Source of the DNA: Rhizobium sp. Q54 | GTDB lineage: Bacteria > Pseudomonadota > Alphaproteobacteria > SHVV01 | Assembly (NCBI GenBank): GCA_945903685.1 | Contig: CAMDOQ010000004.1 | Span: 1-37,714, forward strand | Direction: 5' to 3' | DNA: 37,714 nt | Part shown: in pieces, positions 18,116-26,301 of the stretch | Numbering within the stretch: position 1 is the stretch's first letter | How the letters are laid out: every line of letters begins with the position of its first letter | The notes under the pieces: model-generated | What the model was told of the DNA's origin: nothing | Seen by the model: the letters and a program-made list of their open reading frames with translations, nothing else | Databases searched by the model: none | Translations under genes and position numbers: made by a program

Positions 18116-18409
18116 ATGGCCAAAGCGTACTGGATCGCTTTTTACCGCAAGATCAACGACCCCAACGCGCTCGCCGAGTATGGCAAGCTCGCCGGTCCCG
18201 CGATTCTGGCAGGGGGCGGCAAATTCCTGGCGCGCGGCGGCAAGGTCCAGCCGTACGAGGCCGGCTTGGACATGCGGACGGTGCTGATCGAGTTTCCGAA
18301 CATGGCGGCGGCGATCGCGGCCTACGACGGGCCGGGCTATCAGGCCGCGCTCCAGAAACTCGGCAAGACCGTCGAGCGCGACATGCGGATCGTCGAGGGG
18401 ATCGAGTAG
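18116..18409 (+). CDS. DUF1330 domain protein
   Basis: 97-residue protein with the ferredoxin-like fold of DUF1330, a small dimeric family of unknown function. It shows 'AKAYWIAFYRKINDPNALAEYGKLA', 'RTVLIEFPNMAAAIAAYDGPGYQAAL' and a closing 'RDMRIVEGIE'. I chose the second ATG (18116) because AGGGAG sits about seven bases before it, while the first ATG (18110) abuts that site. It starts a co-directional run of four genes ending at the SDR gene. Confidence 0.8.
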   Translation: MAKAYWIAFYRKINDPNALAEYGKLAGPAILAGGGKFLARGGKVQPYEAGLDMRTVLIEFPNMAAAIAAYDGPGYQAALQKLGKTVERDMRIVEGIE

Positions 18410-18442
18410 CCGGGCGGCAGAGCCCCGGACTCGAGGCGGACC

Positions 18443-19636
18443 GTGGAGATACAGGTTCAGAACCAAATTGCGCGCACGCTGGCGCGCGATCTCTCGATCG
18501 ACCTGACCCAAGCGATGGTCAGGACCGACAGTACTTGGGGCAAGGAGACGACCTTGGCCCGCGAACTCGAGGCGCGACTTAACGCGATTGCCGGCGGTCA
18601 AGGCCGGGTGTGGTCCGAGGAAGTGTTTGAGGGTCGCCTCAACACGTTCTGGGAAGTCGACAGCGGTCGACCGGGCCCCAACCTCGTCCTCACCGGCCAC
18701 CTCGACACCAAGCCGGTGTGCGAAGGCTGGACCCGCGATCCGTTCGCGGGAGACATCGAAAACGGTCGGTTGTTCGGACACGGCGTGATGGACATGAAGG
18801 CCGGACTCGGCGCGCAAGTCGGGGCCATGCGGACGCTGCTCGACTCCGGCGTTGCGTTCACGGGCAAGCTCACCTTCGCCGCCGTGTGCGATCACATGGG
18901 GAAACAGACCGGGAGCATCGACCTTTTCCGTCGCCACACATTCGACCACTGCATCCTGGGCGAGCTCACCGACATGCAGATCTACGTGGCGCACCGCGGA
19001 CGCTACTATTTCGATATCTCGACGATCGGCCGCTCGGCGCACACGTGCCACAAGTACCAGGCGATCAACGCGATCGAGAAGATGCTGCCGCTGGTCGATG
19101 AGCTTTCGAAGCTGCGCTATTTCCCCAAGATATCCGACCACCTGAAGGAGCTGGTCGGACCCGAACTCCTGATGGCGGTCGGCCGCATCTTCGGCGGCCT
19201 CTTTCCCGGCGGCCCGTCGATGATCCCGGACCGCTGCACCATCCGGGTCGACACCCGCCCGCAACCCGGCGTCCCGCTCGACGAAGTACGGGGCGTGCTC
19301 GAACAGGCGATCGCGCGCGCCAAAGCGCGCGATCCGGAAATCGTGGTCGAGGTCGAAGTCGCCGACGTCAAGAACTCGTTCATGGTCGACCCCAACGCGA
19401 CCGTGGTTCGCTGTCTCAAGGAAGCGTGGGAGGCGGTAATGCAACGACCGGCCAAGCTGGTCGGCGGCTCGTGGCTCGGCGATACCGCATCGTTCGGCAA
19501 CCTATGCGAGACCGTGATCTTCGGCCCCGGCGGCGAGCCGGTCTATCAGCCGGACGAGTCGCTCGCGCTCTCCGACATCGAACAGGCGACCCGTATCTAC
19601 GCGCTCGCGGCGGCGCGGCTGCTCAAAGCGGCCTGA
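18443..19636 (+). CDS. M20-family metallopeptidase homologue with degenerate active site
   Basis: 397-residue protein with the fold of ArgE/DapE-type amidohydrolases. Conserved parts are H86 and D88 in 'TGHLDTKP', D117 in 'GHGVMDMKAG', E174 in 'GELTD', the dimerisation-domain His H200 in 'GRSAHTCHKYQAINAI', and 'GDTASFGN' (346-353). The position of the paired Glu (catalytic base and metal ligand, 'DEE') reads D150-H151-M152. The C-terminal ligand His of the usual 'AHQPDE' motif is Y368 in 'VYQPDES'. Three metal or catalytic residues are therefore missing, so ordinary dizinc hydrolysis is unlikely. A GTG start at 18443 with GAGGCGGA upstream is likely. Confidence 0.78.
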   Translation: MEIQVQNQIARTLARDLSIDLTQAMVRTDSTWGKETTLARELEARLNAIAGGQGRVWSEEVFEGRLNTFWEVDSGRPGPNLVLTGHLDTKPVCEGWTRDPFAGDIENGRLFGHGVMDMKAGLGAQVGAMRTLLDSGVAFTGKLTFAAVCDHMGKQTGSIDLFRRHTFDHCILGELTDMQIYVAHRGRYYFDISTIGRSAHTCHKYQAINAIEKMLPLVDELSKLRYFPKISDHLKELVGPELLMAVGRIFGGLFPGGPSMIPDRCTIRVDTRPQPGVPLDEVRGVLEQAIARAKARDPEIVVEVEVADVKNSFMVDPNATVVRCLKEAWEAVMQRPAKLVGGSWLGDTASFGNLCETVIFGPGGEPVYQPDESLALSDIEQATRIYALAAARLLKAA

Positions 19637-19662
19637 CACGGTCGCTGGATACCGGCGTGCCA

Positions 19663-20517
19663 ATGGCCCGGGCGTTCTCTCGCCGTACGGCCCCGCCCGC
19701 GACGGTTGTCGCCGATGACGGCGTCGCGCTCGCGGTCCGCGTCGTAGGCCGCGGCCCGGCGCTGGCGTTCGTTCACGAATTCACCGGCGACCTTCGAAGT
19801 TGGGCACCGCAGTTCGCTGCCTTCGCGCCGTCGTACCGTTGTATCGCATTCAACGCGCGCGGCTATCCGCCTTCCGACACGCCTGCCTCGGCGAGCGCCT
19901 ATAGTCAGGCGCGCGCCGCTGACGATGTCGCGGTTGTGATCGCTGCGCTGGCGCGGCGGCCGGCGCATGTCGTCGGCCTGTCGATGGGCGGGTTTGCCGC
20001 GCTCCACTGTGCGCTCCGTCATCCGCAACGCGTCCGCTCGCTGGTCCTGGCCGGGGTGGGATACGGCGCCAAGCCCGAGCAAACCGCCAGCCACGCGCGG
20101 GCGTCGCGCCGCGAGGCCGATCATGCGCTGACGATCGGCATCGGGCGCTATGCGCGGATGATGGCGGCGAGCGACTACGCGGCGCCCTTGCGGACCAAGA
20201 ACCCGCGTGCCTGGCGGCGCTTCGCCCACGAACTCTCGGGCCATTCGGTCGAAGGCATGGCGGCCACGCTCCGGTACGTCCTAGCCGGGCGGCCCTCGCT
20301 CTGGCGCCTCGCGCCCAAGCTCAAGCGGCTTCGCGTTCCGACCCTCATCGTGGTCGGCGATCGGGACGAGCCGTGTCTCGAGCCCGCGCTTTTCCTCCGG
20401 CGGACAATCCCGGGCGCCGAGCTCGCGGTACTCCCGGGAGTCGGCCACCTCACCAATCTTGAAGAGGCGAGCCGATTCAACGCGCTCGTCGCTGCCTTCA
20501 TCGCCGTCCATTCCTAA
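19663..20517 (+). CDS. alpha/beta hydrolase
   Basis: 284-residue serine hydrolase of the alpha/beta fold. The nucleophile is S107 in 'GLSMGG', the acid is in 'VGDRDEP' (about 232-236) and the base is H262 in 'GVGHLTN'. The oxyanion segment reads 'FVHEFTGDLRSW', with HEF in place of the usual HGF/HGL. It follows the M20-like gene by 26 bases and precedes the SDR gene by 21, so these are probably one operon. An alternative GTG start lies two codons upstream at 19657. The substrate is unknown. Confidence 0.82.
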   Translation: MARAFSRRTAPPATVVADDGVALAVRVVGRGPALAFVHEFTGDLRSWAPQFAAFAPSYRCIAFNARGYPPSDTPASASAYSQARAADDVAVVIAALARRPAHVVGLSMGGFAALHCALRHPQRVRSLVLAGVGYGAKPEQTASHARASRREADHALTIGIGRYARMMAASDYAAPLRTKNPRAWRRFAHELSGHSVEGMAATLRYVLAGRPSLWRLAPKLKRLRVPTLIVVGDRDEPCLEPALFLRRTIPGAELAVLPGVGHLTNLEEASRFNALVAAFIAVHS

Positions 20518-20538
20518 TCGAAACGGAGGAACAGTCGC

Positions 20539-21297
20539 ATGGGCACGGAAAAACGCCTCGCCGGCAAGGTCGCGCTGATCACGGGAGCAAGCCGCGGATT
20601 GGGCCGGGGCATCGCTGAAGGGTTCGCGGCCGAAGGCGCCAAGATCGTCGTCAATTACGTCAAGGATGCGAACGCCGCGGCCGAAGTCGCGCGCGCGGTC
20701 GAAGCGGCCGGGAGCGAAGCGTCGGTGGCGCAAGCCAATGTCGCCGATGCCGCCGCGGTCAAGCGCATGGTCGATGATGGCGTCCGCCGCTTCGGTACCA
20801 TCGACATCCTGGTCAACAACGCCGGGCATTTGAACTCGGTGCCGCTCGCCGAGATGGCGGTCGAGGTATGGGACGAGATGATCGCCGCGCACTTGCGCGG
20901 CATGTTTCTGTGTACGCGAGCGGTGATCCCGCACATGCTAAAGCGGAAGCGCGGCAAGATCATCAACATGACCGGTACGTTCGGCGTAGTCGGCGGCGCC
21001 ACCTTTACGCATTTGTCGACCGCCAAGGCCGGCATGATCGGATTCACCCGTGCCCTCGCGCGCGAGGTCGGGCACGACGGCATCCACGTCAACGCGATCG
21101 CGCCGGCGATCATCCGCACCGACCTCTACAACTTCATGCCCGAATCGGTCCGCGACGAGATCGTCGGCGCTTATCCCTTGGGCCGCGTCGGCGAGGTCGC
21201 GGACGTCGTCGCGACCGCGCTCTTCCTTGCCACCAAGGACTCCGACTTCTTCACCGGCCAGACGCTCTGTCCCGCCGGCGGCGATGTGATGGTATGA
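20539..21297 (+). CDS. SDR-family protein lacking the catalytic Asn-Ser-Tyr
   Basis: 252-residue FabG-like short-chain dehydrogenase/reductase fold. The nucleotide-binding motif 'TGASRGLG' (15-22) and 'NNAG' (93-96) are intact. An ungapped comparison from memory with E. coli FabG over the core puts H118 at the catalytic Asn, G146 at the Ser ('IINMTGTFG') and L159 at the Tyr ('THLSTAKAG'). Only Lys K163 of the tetrad remains. It may bind a cofactor without normal redox chemistry, or use a decarboxylase- or dienoyl-CoA-reductase-like mechanism. GGAGGA lies eight bases before the ATG. It is the last gene of the plus-strand run and convergent with the molybdenum hydroxylase genes. Confidence 0.83.
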   Translation: MGTEKRLAGKVALITGASRGLGRGIAEGFAAEGAKIVVNYVKDANAAAEVARAVEAAGSEASVAQANVADAAAVKRMVDDGVRRFGTIDILVNNAGHLNSVPLAEMAVEVWDEMIAAHLRGMFLCTRAVIPHMLKRKRGKIINMTGTFGVVGGATFTHLSTAKAGMIGFTRALAREVGHDGIHVNAIAPAIIRTDLYNFMPESVRDEIVGAYPLGRVGEVADVVATALFLATKDSDFFTGQTLCPAGGDVMV

Positions 21298-21303
21298 GGG
21301 CGC

Positions 21304-21777
21304 TTAGGGGCGTCGAGCGCGAATCTCGGACGCAGCCTTCTCGATCGCGTTGACGATGCCGAGGTAGCCGGTGCAACGACAGAGGTTGCCGCTCAGTTCG
21401 AGACGGATGCGTGCCCGGTCGGCGTTGGGCAAGCGAGTGACGATGTCGCGGGCGGTTACCAGCATGCCCGGCGTGCAGTAGCCGCATTGGAGCGCGTGGC
21501 ACTCCGAGAAACAGCGCCGCACGACGGCCATCACCGGGTCGTCGTCGAACCCCTCGACGGTCCGCACGTCGCGGCGGTCGGCGGTAACGGCGAGCGCGAT
21601 GCACGAACGCACGGGCCGGCCGTCGACCAAGATCGTGCAGGCGCCGCACACCCCTTGCTCGCAGGTGATGTGTGTGCCGGTCAGGCCTTCGCGCTCGCGG
21701 ATGAAATCGGCGAGCGACTTGCGCGCCTCGACATCGGCTTCGATCGGGCGCCCGTTCAGGGTGAGGGTGACTTTCAT
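21304..21777 (-). CDS. molybdenum hydroxylase small subunit, 2Fe-2S (CoxS-like)
   Basis: 157-residue iron-sulfur subunit of a xanthine-oxidase-family enzyme. The plant-type cluster ligands are C39, C44, C47 and C59 ('CEQGVCGAC' and 'RSC'). The second cluster uses C98, C101, C133 and C135 ('CGYC' and 'CRC'). It transfers electrons from the molybdenum site to FAD. It is last in the L-M-S order and lies 11 bases after the medium subunit gene. Automatic annotation as carbon-monoxide dehydrogenase would be unsafe, given the large-subunit loop described for its partner. Confidence 0.93.
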   Translation of the reverse strand: MKVTLTLNGRPIEADVEARKSLADFIREREGLTGTHITCEQGVCGACTILVDGRPVRSCIALAVTADRRDVRTVEGFDDDPVMAVVRRCFSECHALQCGYCTPGMLVTARDIVTRLPNADRARIRLELSGNLCRCTGYLGIVNAIEKAASEIRARRP

Positions 21778-21788
21778 GGGGGAGGTCG

Positions 21789-22631
21789 CTAGCGGTTGAA
21801 CGCGTGGGCAGCGGCGCGCATGGCGGCGGCGCTGAGGATGTGTAGCTGCAACTCGTCGGACGCGCCGACCGCCGCAAGCTCGGTGCGGGCCGCATTTCGA
21901 AACGCAGTCAGCCCATCGCGGTCGGCGCCTTTCAACGCGAGCAAATGAACGGCCGCCTGCGGCAGCAGGACCGGCCGGTGATTGGGCATGGCGATGGCGA
22001 CGCGGGACTGACCGGCCGCCTTATCCATCACTACGACCGCGATGGCGTCGGCGAACTTTCCGGGTTTGCGGCAGATTTTGTAGCGGCCCCAGCGGGCGGT
22101 TGCCGCGAGCCGAGGAATACGAATTTCCGTAACGATCTCGCCCGGGCGCAAGCTGGTCGTCAGGATGCCCTCGACCAGGTCGGCCACCGCGATGGTCCGT
22201 TCGCCCGCGGCGGAAGCCGCGACCACGGACGCGCCGAGCGCCATCAGTACCGGACACCAATCACCGACCGGATCGGCGTGACTGAGGCTGCCGCCGATGG
22301 TCCCGCGGTTGCGGACCGCACGATACGCGATGGTGCCGGCGGTTTCGGTGAGAAGTCCGTGGCATGGGTCGGGAACCTTACCGTCCTCGATGTCGGCGTG
22401 GATGACCGCGCTGCCGATCGCCAGCGTGCCATTGACGGTAGCGGTGCGCGATAGGTCGGCGAGCCGGGAGATATCGACCAGGAGCGTCGGGCGCGCCAAG
22501 CGCAGATTGAGCATCGGCCCCAGCGATTGCCCGCCAGCCAGTACCATGGCGCTGTCGCCGCCTTGCTTGAGATGCGCCAGTGCCTCGGCGACCGTCGCCG
22601 GGCGAACGTAGTCGAATGGAGGCGCCTTCAT
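21789..22631 (-). CDS. molybdenum hydroxylase FAD-binding subunit (CoxM-like)
   Basis: 280-residue FAD subunit. FAD-binding segments are 'VLAGGQSLGPMLNLRLARP' and 'RNRGTIGGSLSHADPVGDW', typical of CoxM/XdhB proteins. Its ATG overlaps the stop of the large-subunit gene as ATGA (22628-22631), which indicates translational coupling. It receives electrons from the 2Fe-2S subunit. The final electron acceptor is not encoded nearby. Confidence 0.93.
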   Translation of the reverse strand: MKAPPFDYVRPATVAEALAHLKQGGDSAMVLAGGQSLGPMLNLRLARPTLLVDISRLADLSRTATVNGTLAIGSAVIHADIEDGKVPDPCHGLLTETAGTIAYRAVRNRGTIGGSLSHADPVGDWCPVLMALGASVVAASAAGERTIAVADLVEGILTTSLRPGEIVTEIRIPRLAATARWGRYKICRKPGKFADAIAVVVMDKAAGQSRVAIAMPNHRPVLLPQAAVHLLALKGADRDGLTAFRNAARTELAAVGASDELQLHILSAAAMRAAAHAFNR

Positions 22632-24964
22632 AGTTTGCCTGCCGCCGCAAGCGCTGCGAGGACGCGACGCGGCGTGATCGGGGTTTCGGCGATTTCGACG
22701 CCGAGCACGCGGAGCGCGTCGTTGACGGCATTGGCGATCGCGGCCGGCGGCGCGATCGCGCCGCCTTCGCCCATCCCTTTGATACCGAACTCGGTCCACG
22801 GCGAGAGCGTCGTCATGTGCGCGAGCTTGATGTCGGGTACCTCGGTTGCGCCCGGGATCATGTAGTCGGCCAGCGTTCCCGTCAGGGCTTCGCCGTTGGG
22901 ACCATAGAGCGCTTCCTCATAAAGCGCGGTCCCGATTCCTTGGACGGTACCGCCGAGGACCTGACCGTCGACGACCATCGGGTTAACCCGTCGGCCGCAG
23001 TCCTCGACCACGACATAATCGATCAACTTGACCGTACCGAGATCGGGATCGACCGACACCACGGCAGCGTGGGTGGCATAGGAGAACGTGCCGCTGTCGG
23101 GATTGGGGCGGTACCCTTCCGTCACCGTGAGCCCTCCGCGGTCGACGGCCGGTGGCAGGTCTTCGGGATGCAGGTACCAGGCGCGGCCCAGCGCGCTGAA
23201 ATCGACTTGCCCTTTCGGTCCGATCACCTGGGCATTCTCGATCCGGACATCGTCGGCCTTGGCTTGCAGCAGGTGGGCGCCGATGACGGCGATACGCTTG
23301 GCGAGCGTGCGGCACGCGGTTGCGACTGCGCCGCCGGCCATGACGATGCTGCGCGAGGCGTAGGTGCCGGTGCTGTAGGGCGACATGGCGGTGTCACCGA
23401 ACTTGACCTTCACCCGCTTCGGATCGACGCCGAGCACTTCACTCGCGATCTGCGCGAGTGTCGTTTCCATACCCTGGCCGTGCGAATGGATGCCGACTTC
23501 GATCACGAGATCGCCGTCTGGCGTCATCCGCACCGTCGCCATTTCGTAGCCGGGTACGAGCTCGACGCCCCATTTCGAGAGCACCGAGGTGCCGTGCGCG
23601 GTTTGCTCGGTATAGCTCGCGAAGCCGACCCCAATCAGCGTGCCGTCGGTCTCGCCGCGCCGCTGGCGGGCCCGAATCCCGTCGACATCGGCGAGCTTCA
23701 CCGCCTGGCGCACGCTTTCGGGGTAGTCACCGCTATCGTAGAGTTTATTGGTGATGGTGCTGTACGGCATCTGCTCCGGCCGGACCATGTTGTCGATCCG
23801 AACCTGGTACGGTTCGCGTCCGATCGCGCGGGCCACCGCATCGACGATCAATTCGCCTGAAAAACAGACGCCTGGCCGCGCAACGCCGCGATAGACGCAA
23901 ATCGGCGGCTTGTTGGTGGCGATGGTCGCCAGCTTGGCGTGGATGCTTGGTAGATCGTAAGCCGCGGTCAAAATACCGGCGCACTGCGCCGCCTCGACGC
24001 ACGAGGTCCACGGATAGATCGAATACGCACCGCCGTCGACGACGACGTCCAAGTCGAATGCCAAGAACTTGCCCTGATTGTCGGCATACGCAGTCAAGGT
24101 GTGGCGATGCTCGCGGCAATTGGCATCGGCGGTCAGGTGCTCGAGGTTGTCCTCGATCCAGCGGATCGGACGGCGTAGGCGCATCGCGAGCGACGCCGCC
24201 ACTAACGCTTCGGCCTCGACGAAGATTTTCAGTCCGAAACCGCCGCCGACGTCGGGCGAGATCACGCGTACCCGGCGCTGACTCATGCCCAGGAACTTGG
24301 CGAGGCCGGTCGCCAGGAGATGCGGCGTCTGATGCGAGGCATAAACGACTAGCTCGTCCTGGCGCGCATCGTAATGGGCAAGCGCGGCCCGGCTCTCCAT
24401 CGGCATCACCGCCTGGCGGCTGATGCGGAACTGGCGCGTGACCTTGTGCGCCGCCTTCTTCACCATCTCATCGAAGGGCCCGAGCTTGAACTCGGCCTGG
24501 TGCACGATATTGTCGGGCCATTGTTCGTGAACGAGCGGCGCGCCGCTCTTGCGCGCGTCGAGGCACTCGACCGCTGCCGGAAGCGGATCGAACTCGACCG
24601 CGATCCGCTCGATCATGTCTTCGGCTTCGGCCCGCTCGGGCGCGAGGGCAACGGCGATCGGCTCCCCGACGAAACGGACTTTCTTGGTAGCCAGCACCGG
24701 ATATTCGGAGACCCGGAAGCCCGGGAGTGACGAGATGCCGACGATGGGACCGACGCCGGTCATATCGGCGGCGGTAAAAACCCGGCCTTTGAGGTCGTCG
24801 GGGATCGTTATCGACTTGATACGGGCATGCGCGATCGGGCTGCGCAGGAACGCCGCGTTCCAGGTGCCGGGTAGCGTGATGTCGGCGACGTACTGGCCGC
24901 GGCCGTGGAGAAAGCGTTCGTCTTCGTTCCGAAGAACGCTGGCGCCGATGCCTTGGGATGCCAT
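22628..24964 (-). CDS. molybdenum hydroxylase large, molybdopterin-binding subunit
   Basis: 778-residue catalytic subunit of the xanthine-oxidase family. It shows the molybdopterin-region motif 'GGGFGLK' (240-246), the active-site loop 'VYRGVARPG' (357-365) and the C-terminal 'KGMGEGGAIAPP', which holds the catalytic Glu. The loop lacks the AYxCSFR signature of true CO dehydrogenase (form I CoxL). The enzyme more likely hydroxylates an N-heterocycle, aldehyde or purine-like substrate. I chose the ATG at 24964 because GGAG lies six bases upstream; an in-frame TTG is four codons earlier. A hairpin separates it from the upstream dctP gene. Confidence 0.92.
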   Translation of the reverse strand: MASQGIGASVLRNEDERFLHGRGQYVADITLPGTWNAAFLRSPIAHARIKSITIPDDLKGRVFTAADMTGVGPIVGISSLPGFRVSEYPVLATKKVRFVGEPIAVALAPERAEAEDMIERIAVEFDPLPAAVECLDARKSGAPLVHEQWPDNIVHQAEFKLGPFDEMVKKAAHKVTRQFRISRQAVMPMESRAALAHYDARQDELVVYASHQTPHLLATGLAKFLGMSQRRVRVISPDVGGGFGLKIFVEAEALVAASLAMRLRRPIRWIEDNLEHLTADANCREHRHTLTAYADNQGKFLAFDLDVVVDGGAYSIYPWTSCVEAAQCAGILTAAYDLPSIHAKLATIATNKPPICVYRGVARPGVCFSGELIVDAVARAIGREPYQVRIDNMVRPEQMPYSTITNKLYDSGDYPESVRQAVKLADVDGIRARQRRGETDGTLIGVGFASYTEQTAHGTSVLSKWGVELVPGYEMATVRMTPDGDLVIEVGIHSHGQGMETTLAQIASEVLGVDPKRVKVKFGDTAMSPYSTGTYASRSIVMAGGAVATACRTLAKRIAVIGAHLLQAKADDVRIENAQVIGPKGQVDFSALGRAWYLHPEDLPPAVDRGGLTVTEGYRPNPDSGTFSYATHAAVVSVDPDLGTVKLIDYVVVEDCGRRVNPMVVDGQVLGGTVQGIGTALYEEALYGPNGEALTGTLADYMIPGATEVPDIKLAHMTTLSPWTEFGIKGMGEGGAIAPPAAIANAVNDALRVLGVEIAETPITPRRVLAALAAAGKL

Positions 24965-25025
24965 CGTTCGCTCCAATCGAGGGATGACGTTTCAGGCGAT
25001 GGAATAGAGACGCCGAGACAAGCGA

Positions 25026-25057
25026 GCGACGGGCGCCGCTCCTGCAGCGCCCGTCGC
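25026..25057 (-). terminator. hairpin between dctP and the hydroxylase large subunit gene
   Basis: Perfect 11-bp stem GCGACGGGCGC (25026-25036) and GCGCCCGTCGC (25047-25057) with a 10-base loop, just after the dctP stop. On the minus strand it is followed only by a weak pyrimidine stretch, so it may terminate partially or protect the upstream transcript rather than stop transcription fully. Confidence 0.6.
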
Positions 25058-25067
25058 CCTTACGTCC

Positions 25068-26081
25068 TTATGAGGTCGGCTTGAAACCGAGTTGCTTGAG
25101 TTTGGCGCCGTTCTCGGCATCCACCTTGAGGATGTCGGACCACCCGGTGTCGTAAACGCGCCGATAGAACCCGATCTCCTCGGCTTTCGGCAGCTTGGTG
25201 AAGGTCAAGCCGTGGCCGCGAAGGACTTTGTCCTCGTCGTCGTAGATTTTCTGGATGCGCCGAGTCGATTCGCCTTCGAGCTGTTCGGCGATGCGCTCGA
25301 TCGCCGCTTTAACATCGGCGGGCAGTTTGTTGTAGGTCGCCGCGTTCATGAGGATGCCGGTGTCGACGGTTTGGAACGGATGGTCGAGAACGAATTTCGT
25401 GACTTCCTGAAATCCGAACTGGGTCAAACCGGAGACGCCCCACCCCAAGCCGTCCGCGACGCCGCGCTCGAGTGCGGCGTAGGTTTCGCCGGGCGCGATG
25501 ATGAGCGGTACGGCGCCGAGCGCGATCGTCATCGACTTGTAGGCTGGCGAGCCGCGCAGCTTCAGATTCTTTAAGTCGTCGATCCGTTCGATCTTCTTTT
25601 TGGTGTAAAAGCGGAACCCTCCAACCGGCCCGCCCACCTGCGACAGGTAGATCGTGTTGGTCTTCTCGAGGTGGAGCTTGCGAACGAGGGCGTAATAACC
25701 GTTGGCGCGCCGCGTTTCGACCGGCTCCGATACGAACAACCCGGCCTGCGCGACCGGCAACTGGCCGGTGTAGTAAGACGCCGAGGTGAGCAGAACGTCG
25801 AAGGTTCCGTTACGCAGGCCTTCGAACTGCTCGAAGGGCGGCGCGACTTCGGCCGCGCCCAGGATGTTGAGGCTGACTTTGCCGGCGAGTTCCTTCTCGA
25901 GCGCTTCCTTGAACCAGATCAGTGGCAGGCTGGCGAAGAACGGCGGCGACCAGGCATAGACGCCCTTGAGCTTGATCTCCTGGCTCGCGGCCGAATTCGC
26001 TCCGATGCAGGCCAGAGCAACCGCGCTGATCGCCATGGCTGCCGCCCTGGCGAGCACGCGTCGACGCAATACTCGGATCAT
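25068..26081 (-). CDS. TRAP transporter solute-binding protein DctP-like (orphan)
   Basis: 337-residue periplasmic binding protein with an N-terminal signal sequence (basic 'MIRVLRRRVLARAA', hydrophobic core, cleavage near 'ANSAAS'). DctP-family features are 'GLRNGTFDVLLTSASYY', 'LKLRGSPAYKSMTIALGAVPLII' (with the Arg that usually contacts a carboxylate), 'YAALERGVADG' and 'FVLDHPF'. No DctQ or DctM genes flank it, so it must use a membrane pair encoded elsewhere. It heads the minus-strand unit with the molybdenum hydroxylase, suggesting that it captures the substrate of that enzyme. GGGGAGG precedes the ATG by about eight bases. Confidence 0.85.
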   Translation of the reverse strand: MIRVLRRRVLARAAAMAISAVALACIGANSAASQEIKLKGVYAWSPPFFASLPLIWFKEALEKELAGKVSLNILGAAEVAPPFEQFEGLRNGTFDVLLTSASYYTGQLPVAQAGLFVSEPVETRRANGYYALVRKLHLEKTNTIYLSQVGGPVGGFRFYTKKKIERIDDLKNLKLRGSPAYKSMTIALGAVPLIIAPGETYAALERGVADGLGWGVSGLTQFGFQEVTKFVLDHPFQTVDTGILMNAATYNKLPADVKAAIERIAEQLEGESTRRIQKIYDDEDKVLRGHGLTFTKLPKAEEIGFYRRVYDTGWSDILKVDAENGAKLKQLGFKPTS

Positions 26082-26301
26082 TACTGTCCTCCCCTGTTAT
26101 TCGTTGATGGGCGATCGATCTTCGACCGATGCCGATGTCCGGTCAAGCGTAGCCGCGGAATCAGGCTCTGCTTCCGATGCCCGGATTGCTCGCCGATCGT
26201 CAGCTCGTCGATGCCCTCGCCGGAGGAGGATTGACGCCCGTTCGGGTGAGGGCGACAGTCACCGATCAAACGCGTCCGATAATTGCATGTGGGAGGCGAG
26301 C
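26082..26301. promoter_or_regulatory. divergent control region between dctP and the Rieske oxygenase gene
   Basis: 220 bases without a convincing gene. It must hold promoters for both directions. It contains a CGCCC/GGGCG dyad with an inner CCCGTTCGGG (26235-26253 region) and a GATAAT hexamer at 26278-26283. I could not pair these with a good -35 element. Confidence 0.35.

Noticed and set aside
21304-24964. Carbon-monoxide dehydrogenase (coxMSL)
   Set aside because: The large subunit lacks the AYxCSFR loop of CO-oxidising enzymes, so no cox symbols were given.
26231-26283. Sigma-70 promoter using TTGACG and GATAAT before the Rieske gene
   Set aside because: The hexamers are about 41 bases apart, far from the required 16-18, and GATAAT would start transcription almost at the ribosome-binding site.
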